DNA from: Nocardioides sp. Root1257
Lineage (GTDB): Bacteria > Actinomycetota > Actinomycetes > Propionibacteriales > Nocardioidaceae
Assembly (NCBI RefSeq): GCF_001425175.1
Contig: NZ_LMDV01000009.1
Location: forward strand, 684,356 to 748,355
DNA: 64,000 nt
Direction of reading: 5' to 3'
This document shows, in pieces, positions 57,569 to 64,000 of this stretch (its first letter is position 1; every line of letters begins with the position of its first letter). The position numbers and the translations under genes are program-made. A model generated the notes under the pieces. It saw nothing but the letters and a program-made list of their open reading frames with translations, did no database searches and was not told the DNA's origin.

Positions 57569-60058
57569 ATGACCGTGCTGCGCGACTACGCGGCGACGGT
57601 CACCCAGCCGACGCTCGGCGGCGCCGCCCGCTACGACGAGGTGGTCGCCCCCGACGGCTCGCTGCGCCCCGCGTGGAAGGGGCTGGCCGAGGTCGCGGTC
57701 GGGATCACCGAGGCCGACCTGCGTCGCGTGCAGGCCGAGATCGGCCGCTTCCTCTCCGACGACGGCGTGACCTACGCGCGGCCCGGCCGCGGGCACGGGC
57801 GCTGGCGGCTGGACCCGGTGCCGCTGGTGATCGACGCCGCCGCCTGGGCTCCCGTCGAGGTCGGGCTCGCGCAGCGGGCCGAGCTGCTGAACGCGATCCT
57901 CGTCGACCTGTACGGCGACCAGCGGCTGCTCTCCGAGGGCATCGTGCCGGCGGCGGTGGTCTTCGGCCACGGCGGCTACACCCGGGTCGTGGCCCGCCCC
58001 GAGGCGATCGACCCGCGACCCCTGGTCCTGGCCGCGACCGACCTCGGTCGCGACGCCGACGGTGCCTGGAGGGTGCTCGGCGACCGGGCCCAGGCGCCCT
58101 CGGGCATCGGCTACGCGATGGAGAACCGCCGCGTCATCTCCCGGGTGATGCCCGAGCTCTACCGCGAGGCCGGCCTGCACCGGATGGAACCCTACTTCTG
58201 GGCGCTGCGCTCCGCGCTGATCCAGTCGGCGCAGGGTGACCTGGCCGACCCGCGGGTCGTGGTGCTCTCGCCCGGCACCCACTCGGAGACGGCCTACGAC
58301 CAGGCGTTCGTGGCCTCCGCGCTCGGCTTCCCCCTCGTCGAGGGCAGTGACCTGGTCGTCCGCGACGGGTGGGTCTACCTCCGGGCACCGGGCCGGCTCG
58401 AGCGGGTCGACGTGATCCTGCGCCGGGTCGACGCCGCCTGGAGCGACCCGCTGGAGCTGCGCGGCGACTCCCAGCTCGGCGTCGCCGGCCTGGTCGAGGC
58501 CGTACGCCGCGGCCGCGTGCGGGTCGTCAACGGGCTCGGGGCAGGCGTGCTCGAGAACCCCGGGCTGCTGCCGTTCCTCCCGGCCGCCTGCGAGGCGCTC
58601 CTCGGCGAGCCGTTGCGGCTCGACTCGGTGCCGACCTGGTGGTGCGGCGATCCCGACTCCCTCGACCACGTGCTCGACCGGCTCGACGCCCTCACCGTGA
58701 CCGAGATCGACGGCCGCCCAGAGACCCTCGCCGACCTCTCGACGGACGACCTCCGCGCGCGGGTGCTCGCGGCGCCGTACCGCTTCGTCGGCCAGGAGCG
58801 GCTGCCGCTCTCGCAGTCGCCGACCTGGTCGCGCGGCGGCACCCGGGCCGTGCCGGTCACGCTGCGCACCTTCACGCTCCGCTACGGCTCCGCCTACCGA
58901 CCGCTCGTCGGAGGCATGGCGAGCGGCTGGCTCGATGCCACCACCCCGACCAGCAAGGACGTCTGGGTGATCAAGGCCAGCGCCGGCGACGCCGACCAGG
59001 GGCTGACCGGCGTGCTGCCGATGACGGCGAGCCGCTCGGTGCCGATGACGGTGCCGCGCGTGCTGGAGGACATGTTCTGGTTCGGCCGGTACGCCGAGCG
59101 CGTCGAGGACCTGCTGCGGCTGGTGCTCGCCGCGCACACCCTCGCCGAGGACTTCCGCACCCGGCCGCGCTCCACCGGCGGCGCGAGCCTGGCGGTGCTG
59201 ATGGCGGCCGTGCACCGGATGGCCGGACCGCCGCCGGCCGGCCTCGAGGACGGTGCCGGCGCCTACGACGCCGACTTCCGCTCGCTGCTGCTCGACGGCG
59301 GCCGCGCCGGTGGCGTCGCCTACGGCCTCGACGGCCTGCGCGACGCCCTGCGCGGGGTGCGCGACCAGCTCTCGCCGGACACCTGGCGCGCGTTCGGCGC
59401 CACCGACCGTGCGGTCGAGGCCCTCGAGGGCAGCCGGCACAGCCACCAGGTCGCCGAGAGCGCAGGCCGGATGCTGAGCGGGATCCTCTCGCTCCAGGGC
59501 GTCACCGCGAGCATGATCCGGGACCCCGGGTGGCACGCGATCGGCCTCGGTCGCGCGCTCGAGCGCGCCCTCCAGGTCTGCCACCTGCTGGCGGCCACCA
59601 CGACCGAGCGGCGCGGCATCGACGTCGACCGCGAGGTGCTGAACGCGCTGCTGGTCTCGACCGAGAGCGCGGTCACCCACCGCCGCCGCTACCGCGGCTA
59701 CGTGCGGCCCGCCGGCGTGCTCGAGCTGCTGCTCATGGACGCCGAGAACCCCCGCTCCATCGCCTTCTCCCTCGCGGCCGCACGCGAGCACCTCGTCGCG
59801 CTGCCCGCGTCGACGGGCTCGTCACGTCCCGAGCGGCTGCTGTCGGACCTGCTCGACGAGCTCGCCGCCGTCGACGTGGCCGAGCTGGTCACGATCGGCG
59901 GCGTCGAGCGGCCCCACCTGGTCCGCTTCCTCGACGTCTTCCAGGTGTCGCTGGAGAGGGTGGCCGACGCCGTCGCCGAGGTGCACTTCGCCAGCGGACC
60001 GCCGCCGCGGCCGCTCGGCTCGCTCGGGCTCTCGCTGGTCTCGGAGGCCGGGTCATGA
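57569..60058 (+). CDS. Circularly permuted ATP-grasp fused to alpha-E domain
   Basis: The protein has 829 residues. The first about 480 residues are a CP-ATP-grasp (DUF404/407 type): YTRVVARPEAIDPRPL, GYAMENRRVISRVMPELY, YDQAFVASALGFPLVEGSDL and RPETLADLSTDDLR. The rest is the alpha-E (DUF403) helical domain, with PRVLEDMFWFGRYAERVEDLLRL. In many bacteria these two are separate genes; here they are fused. ATG 57569 lies 11 bp after the DUF2126 stop. Predicted as an amide- or peptide-bond-forming enzyme of unknown product. Confidence 0.87.
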   Translation: MTVLRDYAATVTQPTLGGAARYDEVVAPDGSLRPAWKGLAEVAVGITEADLRRVQAEIGRFLSDDGVTYARPGRGHGRWRLDPVPLVIDAAAWAPVEVGLAQRAELLNAILVDLYGDQRLLSEGIVPAAVVFGHGGYTRVVARPEAIDPRPLVLAATDLGRDADGAWRVLGDRAQAPSGIGYAMENRRVISRVMPELYREAGLHRMEPYFWALRSALIQSAQGDLADPRVVVLSPGTHSETAYDQAFVASALGFPLVEGSDLVVRDGWVYLRAPGRLERVDVILRRVDAAWSDPLELRGDSQLGVAGLVEAVRRGRVRVVNGLGAGVLENPGLLPFLPAACEALLGEPLRLDSVPTWWCGDPDSLDHVLDRLDALTVTEIDGRPETLADLSTDDLRARVLAAPYRFVGQERLPLSQSPTWSRGGTRAVPVTLRTFTLRYGSAYRPLVGGMASGWLDATTPTSKDVWVIKASAGDADQGLTGVLPMTASRSVPMTVPRVLEDMFWFGRYAERVEDLLRLVLAAHTLAEDFRTRPRSTGGASLAVLMAAVHRMAGPPPAGLEDGAGAYDADFRSLLLDGGRAGGVAYGLDGLRDALRGVRDQLSPDTWRAFGATDRAVEALEGSRHSHQVAESAGRMLSGILSLQGVTASMIRDPGWHAIGLGRALERALQVCHLLAATTTERRGIDVDREVLNALLVSTESAVTHRRRYRGYVRPAGVLELLLMDAENPRSIAFSLAAAREHLVALPASTGSSRPERLLSDLLDELAAVDVAELVTIGGVERPHLVRFLDVFQVSLERVADAVAEVHFASGPPPRPLGSLGLSLVSEAGS

Positions 60059-60068
60059 GGGCTGAGTC

Positions 60069-60956
60069 ATGAGGTACGTGATCGACCACGCCACGACCTA
60101 CGGCTACGACGACGACGTCACCGACAGCCTCGGCGTCGCCCACCTCGTGCCGCGCGCGCTGGCGTCGCAGACCGTCGCCTCGGCCGACGTCGAGGTCACG
60201 CCGGCGCCGGTGGACCTGTCCCACGACATCGACTGCTACGGCAACACCGCGACGTACTTCCAGGTGACACAGCCCCACCGCGAGCTGGTGGTCCGGGGTC
60301 GCAGCGACGTCGAGGTCACCGTCCCGGCGTACGACGAGACGGCACTGGCGACGCCCTGGGAGCAGGCCCGGCCGCTGGTCGACCCGTCCCTGCCCGGTGG
60401 CTGGCGGGCCACCGACTTCGCACTGCCCTCGGCGGCGGTCGAGCACACCCCCGAGGCGCGGGCGTACGGCGCGGAGTCGCTGCGGCCCGGCCGCCCGATC
60501 GGTGCGGCCGTCACCGACCTGATGCACCGCATCCACGCCGACTTCGAGTACGACGCGACGGCAACCACCGTGACGTCGACGGTGGCCGAGACCCTGCGCG
60601 AGCGGGCCGGGGTCTGCCAGGACTTCGCGCACCTGACGATCGCCTGCCTGCGCACCCACGGGCTCGCCGCCCGCTACGTGAGCGGCTACCTGGCCACCGA
60701 GCCACCTCCGGGCAAGGAGCGGATCGTCGGCGCCGACGCCTCGCACGCGTGGGTCGCGGTGTGGCTCCCCGGGCGCGACGGCGGGGTGGACGAGTGGCTC
60801 GCGATCGACCCGACCAACGACCAGTGGGTGGGCGACCGCTACGTGACCGTCGCCTGGGGTCGCGACTACGGGGACGTGCCGCCGGTGAAGGGCGTCATCT
60901 TCACGGAGGCGACGACATCCACGCTCGATGTCTCGGTGGACGTCGAGCCGGTCTGA
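60069..60956 (+). CDS. Transglutaminase-family protein
   Basis: The protein has 295 residues. An N-terminal transglutaminase-like beta domain (YVIDHATTYGYDDDV) is followed by the Cys-His-Asp triad: Cys about 183 in GVCQDFAHL, His about 226 in DASHAWVAV and Asp about 247 in LAIDPTN. It is 10 bp downstream of the ATP-grasp/alpha-E gene and completes the operon. The substrate is likely a peptide made by its neighbour; unproven. Confidence 0.88.
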   Translation: MRYVIDHATTYGYDDDVTDSLGVAHLVPRALASQTVASADVEVTPAPVDLSHDIDCYGNTATYFQVTQPHRELVVRGRSDVEVTVPAYDETALATPWEQARPLVDPSLPGGWRATDFALPSAAVEHTPEARAYGAESLRPGRPIGAAVTDLMHRIHADFEYDATATTVTSTVAETLRERAGVCQDFAHLTIACLRTHGLAARYVSGYLATEPPPGKERIVGADASHAWVAVWLPGRDGGVDEWLAIDPTNDQWVGDRYVTVAWGRDYGDVPPVKGVIFTEATTSTLDVSVDVEPV

Positions 60957-60967
60957 GCCAGGTCCCT

Positions 60968-61189
60968 CTAGAGCTTGGTCATCTTCCGGTACGGGCTCGC
61001 GACCCGCACCGTCTGGTCCCGGAAGTCGACCGTGACGGCGTCCGACTCCAGGCTGACCACCCGGCCGACGCCGTACGAGTCGTGCGAGACCAGGTCGCCC
61101 GCCTCGAAGTTCTCGATCGGGAGTTCGACCTTGGGCTTGAAGGGGCTGCTGGCGAGGTGTCGGCCTCGGGGCCCGGATGAAGTGCTCAC
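60968..61189 (-). CDS. Small conserved protein with a KOW/CarD-like beta fold
   Basis: The protein has 73 residues. The C-terminal half FEAGDLVSHDSYGVGRVVSLE ... VDFRDQTVRVASPYRKMTKL resembles the small beta-barrel of CarD/TRCF-type RNA-polymerase-binding domains and of related conserved actinobacterial proteins. The N-terminal part is basic and Pro-rich. GTG 61189 is preferred to an ATG at 61276, which would add residues unlike the family. Function is not known. Confidence 0.55.
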   Translation of the reverse strand: MSTSSGPRGRHLASSPFKPKVELPIENFEAGDLVSHDSYGVGRVVSLESDAVTVDFRDQTVRVASPYRKMTKL

Positions 61190-61280
61190 TGTCCTCTGAG
61201 TATGCGCCTCCGAAGCGACCGGCGGGTAACCGGCCCACCGGAATGGCGTGGGAGTGCGTGCGACTGGGAACCTCACCCCC

Positions 61281-62312
61281 GTGAAGTCCTACCGATGCCG
61301 CGTCTGCGACAACCCCCTCTACTTCGAGAACTCCGTCTGCGTGTCGTGCGGGACGGCCCTCGGGTTCTCGCGCGACGAGCGGTCGATCGTGCCGGTCGAC
61401 GAGACCGGGAGGTACGTCGACGCGTCCGGCGCGATCTGGTGGGTCTGCGCCAACCTGAACCTCTCCGGCTGCACCTGGCTGGCACCCGTCCACGGCGGCA
61501 CCTGCTTCGCCTGCGACCTGACCCGCACCCGGCCGGCCGACGACGACCTCGAGGGGCTCGAGCAGTTCCGGCTCGCGGAGCAGGCCAAGCGGCACCTCGT
61601 CGTGGAGCTCGACACCCTCGGCTTCCCGGTGGTGGGCAAGGCGACCGACCCCGAGAACGGGCTGGCCTTCGACCTGCTCAGCACCACCGAGCGCTCGAGC
61701 GAGGACAACGTGGTGATCGGCCACGAGGACGGCCTGATCACCATCGACCTGGCCGAGAGCGACGCCGCCTACCGGGAGAAGGTCCGCGCCCAGCTGGCCG
61801 AGCCCTACCGCACCATGCTCGGACACTTCCGCCACGAGGTCGGTCACTACTACGAGTGGCAGCTGGTGCGCGGCGAGGAACGCATGGCGCGCTGTCGCGA
61901 GCTCTTCGGCGACGAGTCGAAGGACTACCAGGCCGAGATCGACCGGCACTACTCCGAGGGACCGCCGGTCGGGTGGGAGGACGAGTACATCTCGACCTAC
62001 GCCACCATGCACCCGTTCGAGGACTTCGCCGAGACCTGGGCGCACTACCTGCACATCTGCGACACCATCGAGACCGCCGGCGAGTTCGGGCTGGCGACGG
62101 TCGCGCCCGTCACCGCCTTCAGCAGCTTCCGCGACGTCGTCGTCGGCGTGTGGGTGCCGCTGTCGGTCGCGCTCAACATGATCAACCGCAGCATGGGCAA
62201 GGACGACCTCTACCCGTTCGTCATCCCGCCGGCGGTCGTCGACAAGCTCGCCTTCGTGGCGTCGCTCGCCCCGTCCGAGGACGGCACCTCCGGCCAGCTG
62301 TCCGGTACCTGA
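61281..62312 (+). CDS. Zinc-ribbon metallopeptidase (Peptidase_Mx-like)
   Basis: The protein has 343 residues. Two Cys-rich zinc ribbons are at the N-terminus (C6/C9/C20/C23 and C56/C64/C75/C78). The catalytic HEVGH (residues 185-189) is in FRHEVGHYYEW, with a third ligand region FEDFAETWAHYLH downstream, the pattern of putative zinc-binding metallopeptidases. The substrate is unknown. GTG 61281 starts at the first ribbon; the ATG at 61248 would add 11 unlikely residues. Confidence 0.82.
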   Translation: MKSYRCRVCDNPLYFENSVCVSCGTALGFSRDERSIVPVDETGRYVDASGAIWWVCANLNLSGCTWLAPVHGGTCFACDLTRTRPADDDLEGLEQFRLAEQAKRHLVVELDTLGFPVVGKATDPENGLAFDLLSTTERSSEDNVVIGHEDGLITIDLAESDAAYREKVRAQLAEPYRTMLGHFRHEVGHYYEWQLVRGEERMARCRELFGDESKDYQAEIDRHYSEGPPVGWEDEYISTYATMHPFEDFAETWAHYLHICDTIETAGEFGLATVAPVTAFSSFRDVVVGVWVPLSVALNMINRSMGKDDLYPFVIPPAVVDKLAFVASLAPSEDGTSGQLSGT

Positions 62313-62353
62313 GGGCGAGGCCGGCGGGCGTCCGGCCGACCAGGCTGGACGCC

Positions 62354-63031
62354 ATGAGCACCCACCACGCCCCGTCGCCCGTCCTGTCGCCCGCCCGGCC
62401 CGCCGCGCCGTCGTACGTCGGTCCGTCGACGCCCGTCGTGCTCGCGGTCGCCGTCGCCGTCGGTCTGGCGCTCGGGGTCGTCGACCTCTGGTGGTCCACC
62501 TCGCACCCGTCGGCGTGGTCCTCGGTCGCGAACTCGTGCGCGGGCTGGGCCGCCTGCGCCTTCGCCCTGGGTGCGGTGCTCCGGGTCGACACCCTGCGCG
62601 CGGCGGTGGCAGCGGTCGTGATGCTGGCGGTCGCGGTGGAGGCGTACTACGCGGCCGAGGTGGTCCTGTGGGGCAGCGACCGCTGGATCCTGACCTCGCC
62701 GGTCGCCACGGAGTGGCTGGTCCTCGCGGGCATCTCCGGGGCGATCTACGGCGCGGCCGGCGCCTGGGCCGCCGGTGGCTCGTGGGTCCGCGCGGTGGTC
62801 GGCCTGGCGGTCGGCGTCTCGCTGCTGCTCGGCGACGCCTGGCAGCTCGTCGGGCGCGACGGGGTCGGCGGCGGGGTCGGCGGCGAGCCGCGGGTGCTGG
62901 TCCTGCTGGCGCTGGTGATGCTCGCCGCGTCGCTGCGCCGGCCGTGGGTCACGATCCCGGCGCTGGTCCTCAGTCTGCCGCTCAGCCTCGTGGTCGCCGC
63001 CGCGTTCGTGTCCACGGGCGTCTCCATCTGA
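62354..63031 (+). CDS. Hypothetical membrane protein (DUF6518-like)
   Basis: The protein has 225 residues with a cytoplasmic Pro/Ser/Ala-rich N-terminus and about six helices. NSCAGWAACAFALGAVLR is the most conserved-looking part. Function unknown. CAGGCT ends 7 nt before the ATG, a weak leaderless box. Oriented with the metallopeptidase, 41 bp away. Confidence 0.65.
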   Translation: MSTHHAPSPVLSPARPAAPSYVGPSTPVVLAVAVAVGLALGVVDLWWSTSHPSAWSSVANSCAGWAACAFALGAVLRVDTLRAAVAAVVMLAVAVEAYYAAEVVLWGSDRWILTSPVATEWLVLAGISGAIYGAAGAWAAGGSWVRAVVGLAVGVSLLLGDAWQLVGRDGVGGGVGGEPRVLVLLALVMLAASLRRPWVTIPALVLSLPLSLVVAAAFVSTGVSI

Positions 63032-63054
63032 CGAGGAGTCGTTGAGCGTTCACC

Positions 63055-63060
63055 TAGGCT
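63055..63060 (+). promoter_or_regulatory. -10 box TAGGCT, leaderless start
   Basis: TAGGCT ends 7 nt before the ATG at 63068, with no ribosome site between. It lies 24 bp after the previous stop. Confidence 0.5.
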
Positions 63061-63067
63061 GGGCGGC

Positions 63068-64000
63068 ATGAGCGACTCGGGCGACACCGCGGCGTACGTC
63101 TCCTCCGGCGAGTTCAAGCGCGACTCGACGTACATCCCGGACCGCATCACGCGGGAGGGTCGGACGCCCGAGCACGGCCCGGTCGACGGCGACCTGTGGC
63201 CGGTGGAGCCCGGCCGCTACCGGCTCGTCGCCGCCAAGGCGTGCCCGTGGGCGACCCGCGCGATCATCGTGCGCCAGCTGCTCGGCCTCGAGGACGTCAT
63301 CTCCCTCGGCACGCCCGGCCCGACCCACGACGAGCGCAGCTGGACCTTCGACCTCGACCCCGGCGGCGTCGACCCGGTGCTCGGCATCGAGCGGATCCAG
63401 CAGGCCTACCTCGCCCGCTTCCCCGACTACTCGCGCGGCATCACGGTCCCGGCGATCGTGGACGTGCCGAGCGGCCAGGTCGTCACCAACGACTTCCCGT
63501 GGATCACCCACGACTTCTTCTTCGAGTGGCGCGAGCACCACCGCGCGGACGCACCCGACCTGTGGCCGGCCGACCTCTGCGACGAGATGGAGGAGGTCAT
63601 GCAGCGCGTCTACACCGAGGTCAACAACGGCGTGTACCGCGCCGGCTTCGCCGGGTCGCAGGAGGCGTACGACGCGGCGTACGACCGGCTCTGGGTCGCC
63701 CTCGACTGGCTCGAGGAGCGCCTCTCGACCCGGCGCTACCTGATGGGCGACGCGATCACCGAGGCGGACGTGCGGCTGTGGACCACGCTCGCGCGGTTCG
63801 ACGCCGTCTACCACGGACATTTCAAGTGCAACCGGCAGAAGCTCACCGAGATGCCGAACCTGTGGGGCTACGCGCGCGAGCTCTACGCGCTGCCGGCCTT
63901 CGGTGGCAACACCGACTTCGACCAGATCAAGACGCACTACTACGTCGTGCACAAGGACCTGAACCCCACGCAGGTCGTGCCGCAGGGCCCCGATCCCGCG
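63068..64000 (+). CDS. Xi-class GST-like (glutathionyl-hydroquinone reductase family), 3' partial
   Basis: The window holds 311 codons without a stop, so the C-terminus is cut off. The catalytic loop KACPWATRAII (Cys about 59) is the CPWA motif of YqjG/xi-class reductases. An all-helical C-terminal GST domain follows, with FDAVYHGHFKCNRQKL. Family members reduce thiol adducts of quinones. Actinobacteria usually carry mycothiol in place of glutathione, so the thiol partner may differ. ATG 63068 has a leaderless TAGGCT box at 7 nt. Confidence 0.85.
   Translation, partial: MSDSGDTAAYVSSGEFKRDSTYIPDRITREGRTPEHGPVDGDLWPVEPGRYRLVAAKACPWATRAIIVRQLLGLEDVISLGTPGPTHDERSWTFDLDPGGVDPVLGIERIQQAYLARFPDYSRGITVPAIVDVPSGQVVTNDFPWITHDFFFEWREHHRADAPDLWPADLCDEMEEVMQRVYTEVNNGVYRAGFAGSQEAYDAAYDRLWVALDWLEERLSTRRYLMGDAITEADVRLWTTLARFDAVYHGHFKCNRQKLTEMPNLWGYARELYALPAFGGNTDFDQIKTHYYVVHKDLNPTQVVPQGPDPA

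Noticed and set aside
61202..62353. Read-through fusion of the metallopeptidase strand frame with the membrane protein
   Set aside because: The frame is open upstream of the ATG at 62354 only because it is out of frame with the metallopeptidase gene; the real start is at 62354.
1..64000. tRNA, rRNA, CRISPR arrays, IS elements or transposases
   Set aside because: No sequence with the required structure, regular repeat-spacer pattern or transposase reading frame was found by eye.

Overview
High-GC actinobacterial chromosome, most likely Nocardioides or another member of the Nocardioidaceae. This is inferred from codon and start usage (many GTG starts), dense gene packing, many 4-bp GTGA/ATGA stop-start overlaps, TANNNT boxes 6-7 nt before start codons (leaderless genes), and typical actinobacterial families. 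The species cannot be fixed from the sequence. No rRNA, tRNA, CRISPR, IS element or prophage was seen. No gene-free stretch exceeds about 220 bp; the largest are 9787-10007, 31252-31457 and 45445-45602.

Region 1 (1-32987) is a large cell-surface polysaccharide locus of the Wzx/Wzy type. It holds a FlaA1/WbpM-type 4,6-dehydratase (5'-truncated by the window), a DUF4012 protein, an initiating phospho-sugar transferase (MraY/WecA/WbpL type), several glycosyltransferases, a Wzy-like polymerase (13899) and a Wzx-like flippase (23549). Two sugar-nucleotide pathways look complete. One is UDP-L-FucNAc (CapE 7444, CapF 10008, CapG 11114). The other is UDP-2,3-diacetamido-mannuronate (6-dehydrogenase 27265, 3-dehydrogenase 28557, aminotransferase 29561, acetyltransferase 30655, 2-epimerase 16615). 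A WbpG/HisH/HisF amidotransferase triad (20881-23468) then probably turns an acetamido group into an acetamidino group. A second aminotransferase, SDR and GNAT set suggests one further amino sugar. A glucuronyl C5-epimerase-like lipoprotein and three secreted glycoside hydrolases, two of them paralogues, sit in or next to the locus.

Region 2 (33011-38342) carries a PhzE-like fused chorismate enzyme, pabA-pabB and glucose-6-phosphate dehydrogenase. Region 3 (38343-53000) is mixed housekeeping and regulation: a thioesterase, a two-component system with a lipoprotein, a fructosamine-kinase-like protein, a low-molecular-weight tyrosine phosphatase, a GntR regulator opposite a DDAH-like hydrolase, an amino-acid permease, a carotenoid oxygenase opposite a TetR regulator with two clear operators, a VanZ-like protein, a HisC-like aminotransferase, and an ArsR-MFS pair with its own dyad array.

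Region 4 (53086-64000) has a GH3 hydrolase, the conserved but functionally obscure transglutaminase/DUF2126, ATP-grasp/alpha-E, transglutaminase operon, a small DNA- or RNA-polymerase-associated-looking protein, a zinc-ribbon metallopeptidase, a membrane protein, and the start of a xi-class GST-like reductase. A short palindromic element is inserted in frame inside two unrelated genes (35986 and 55696), and a 59-bp inverted-repeat element lies at 39208.
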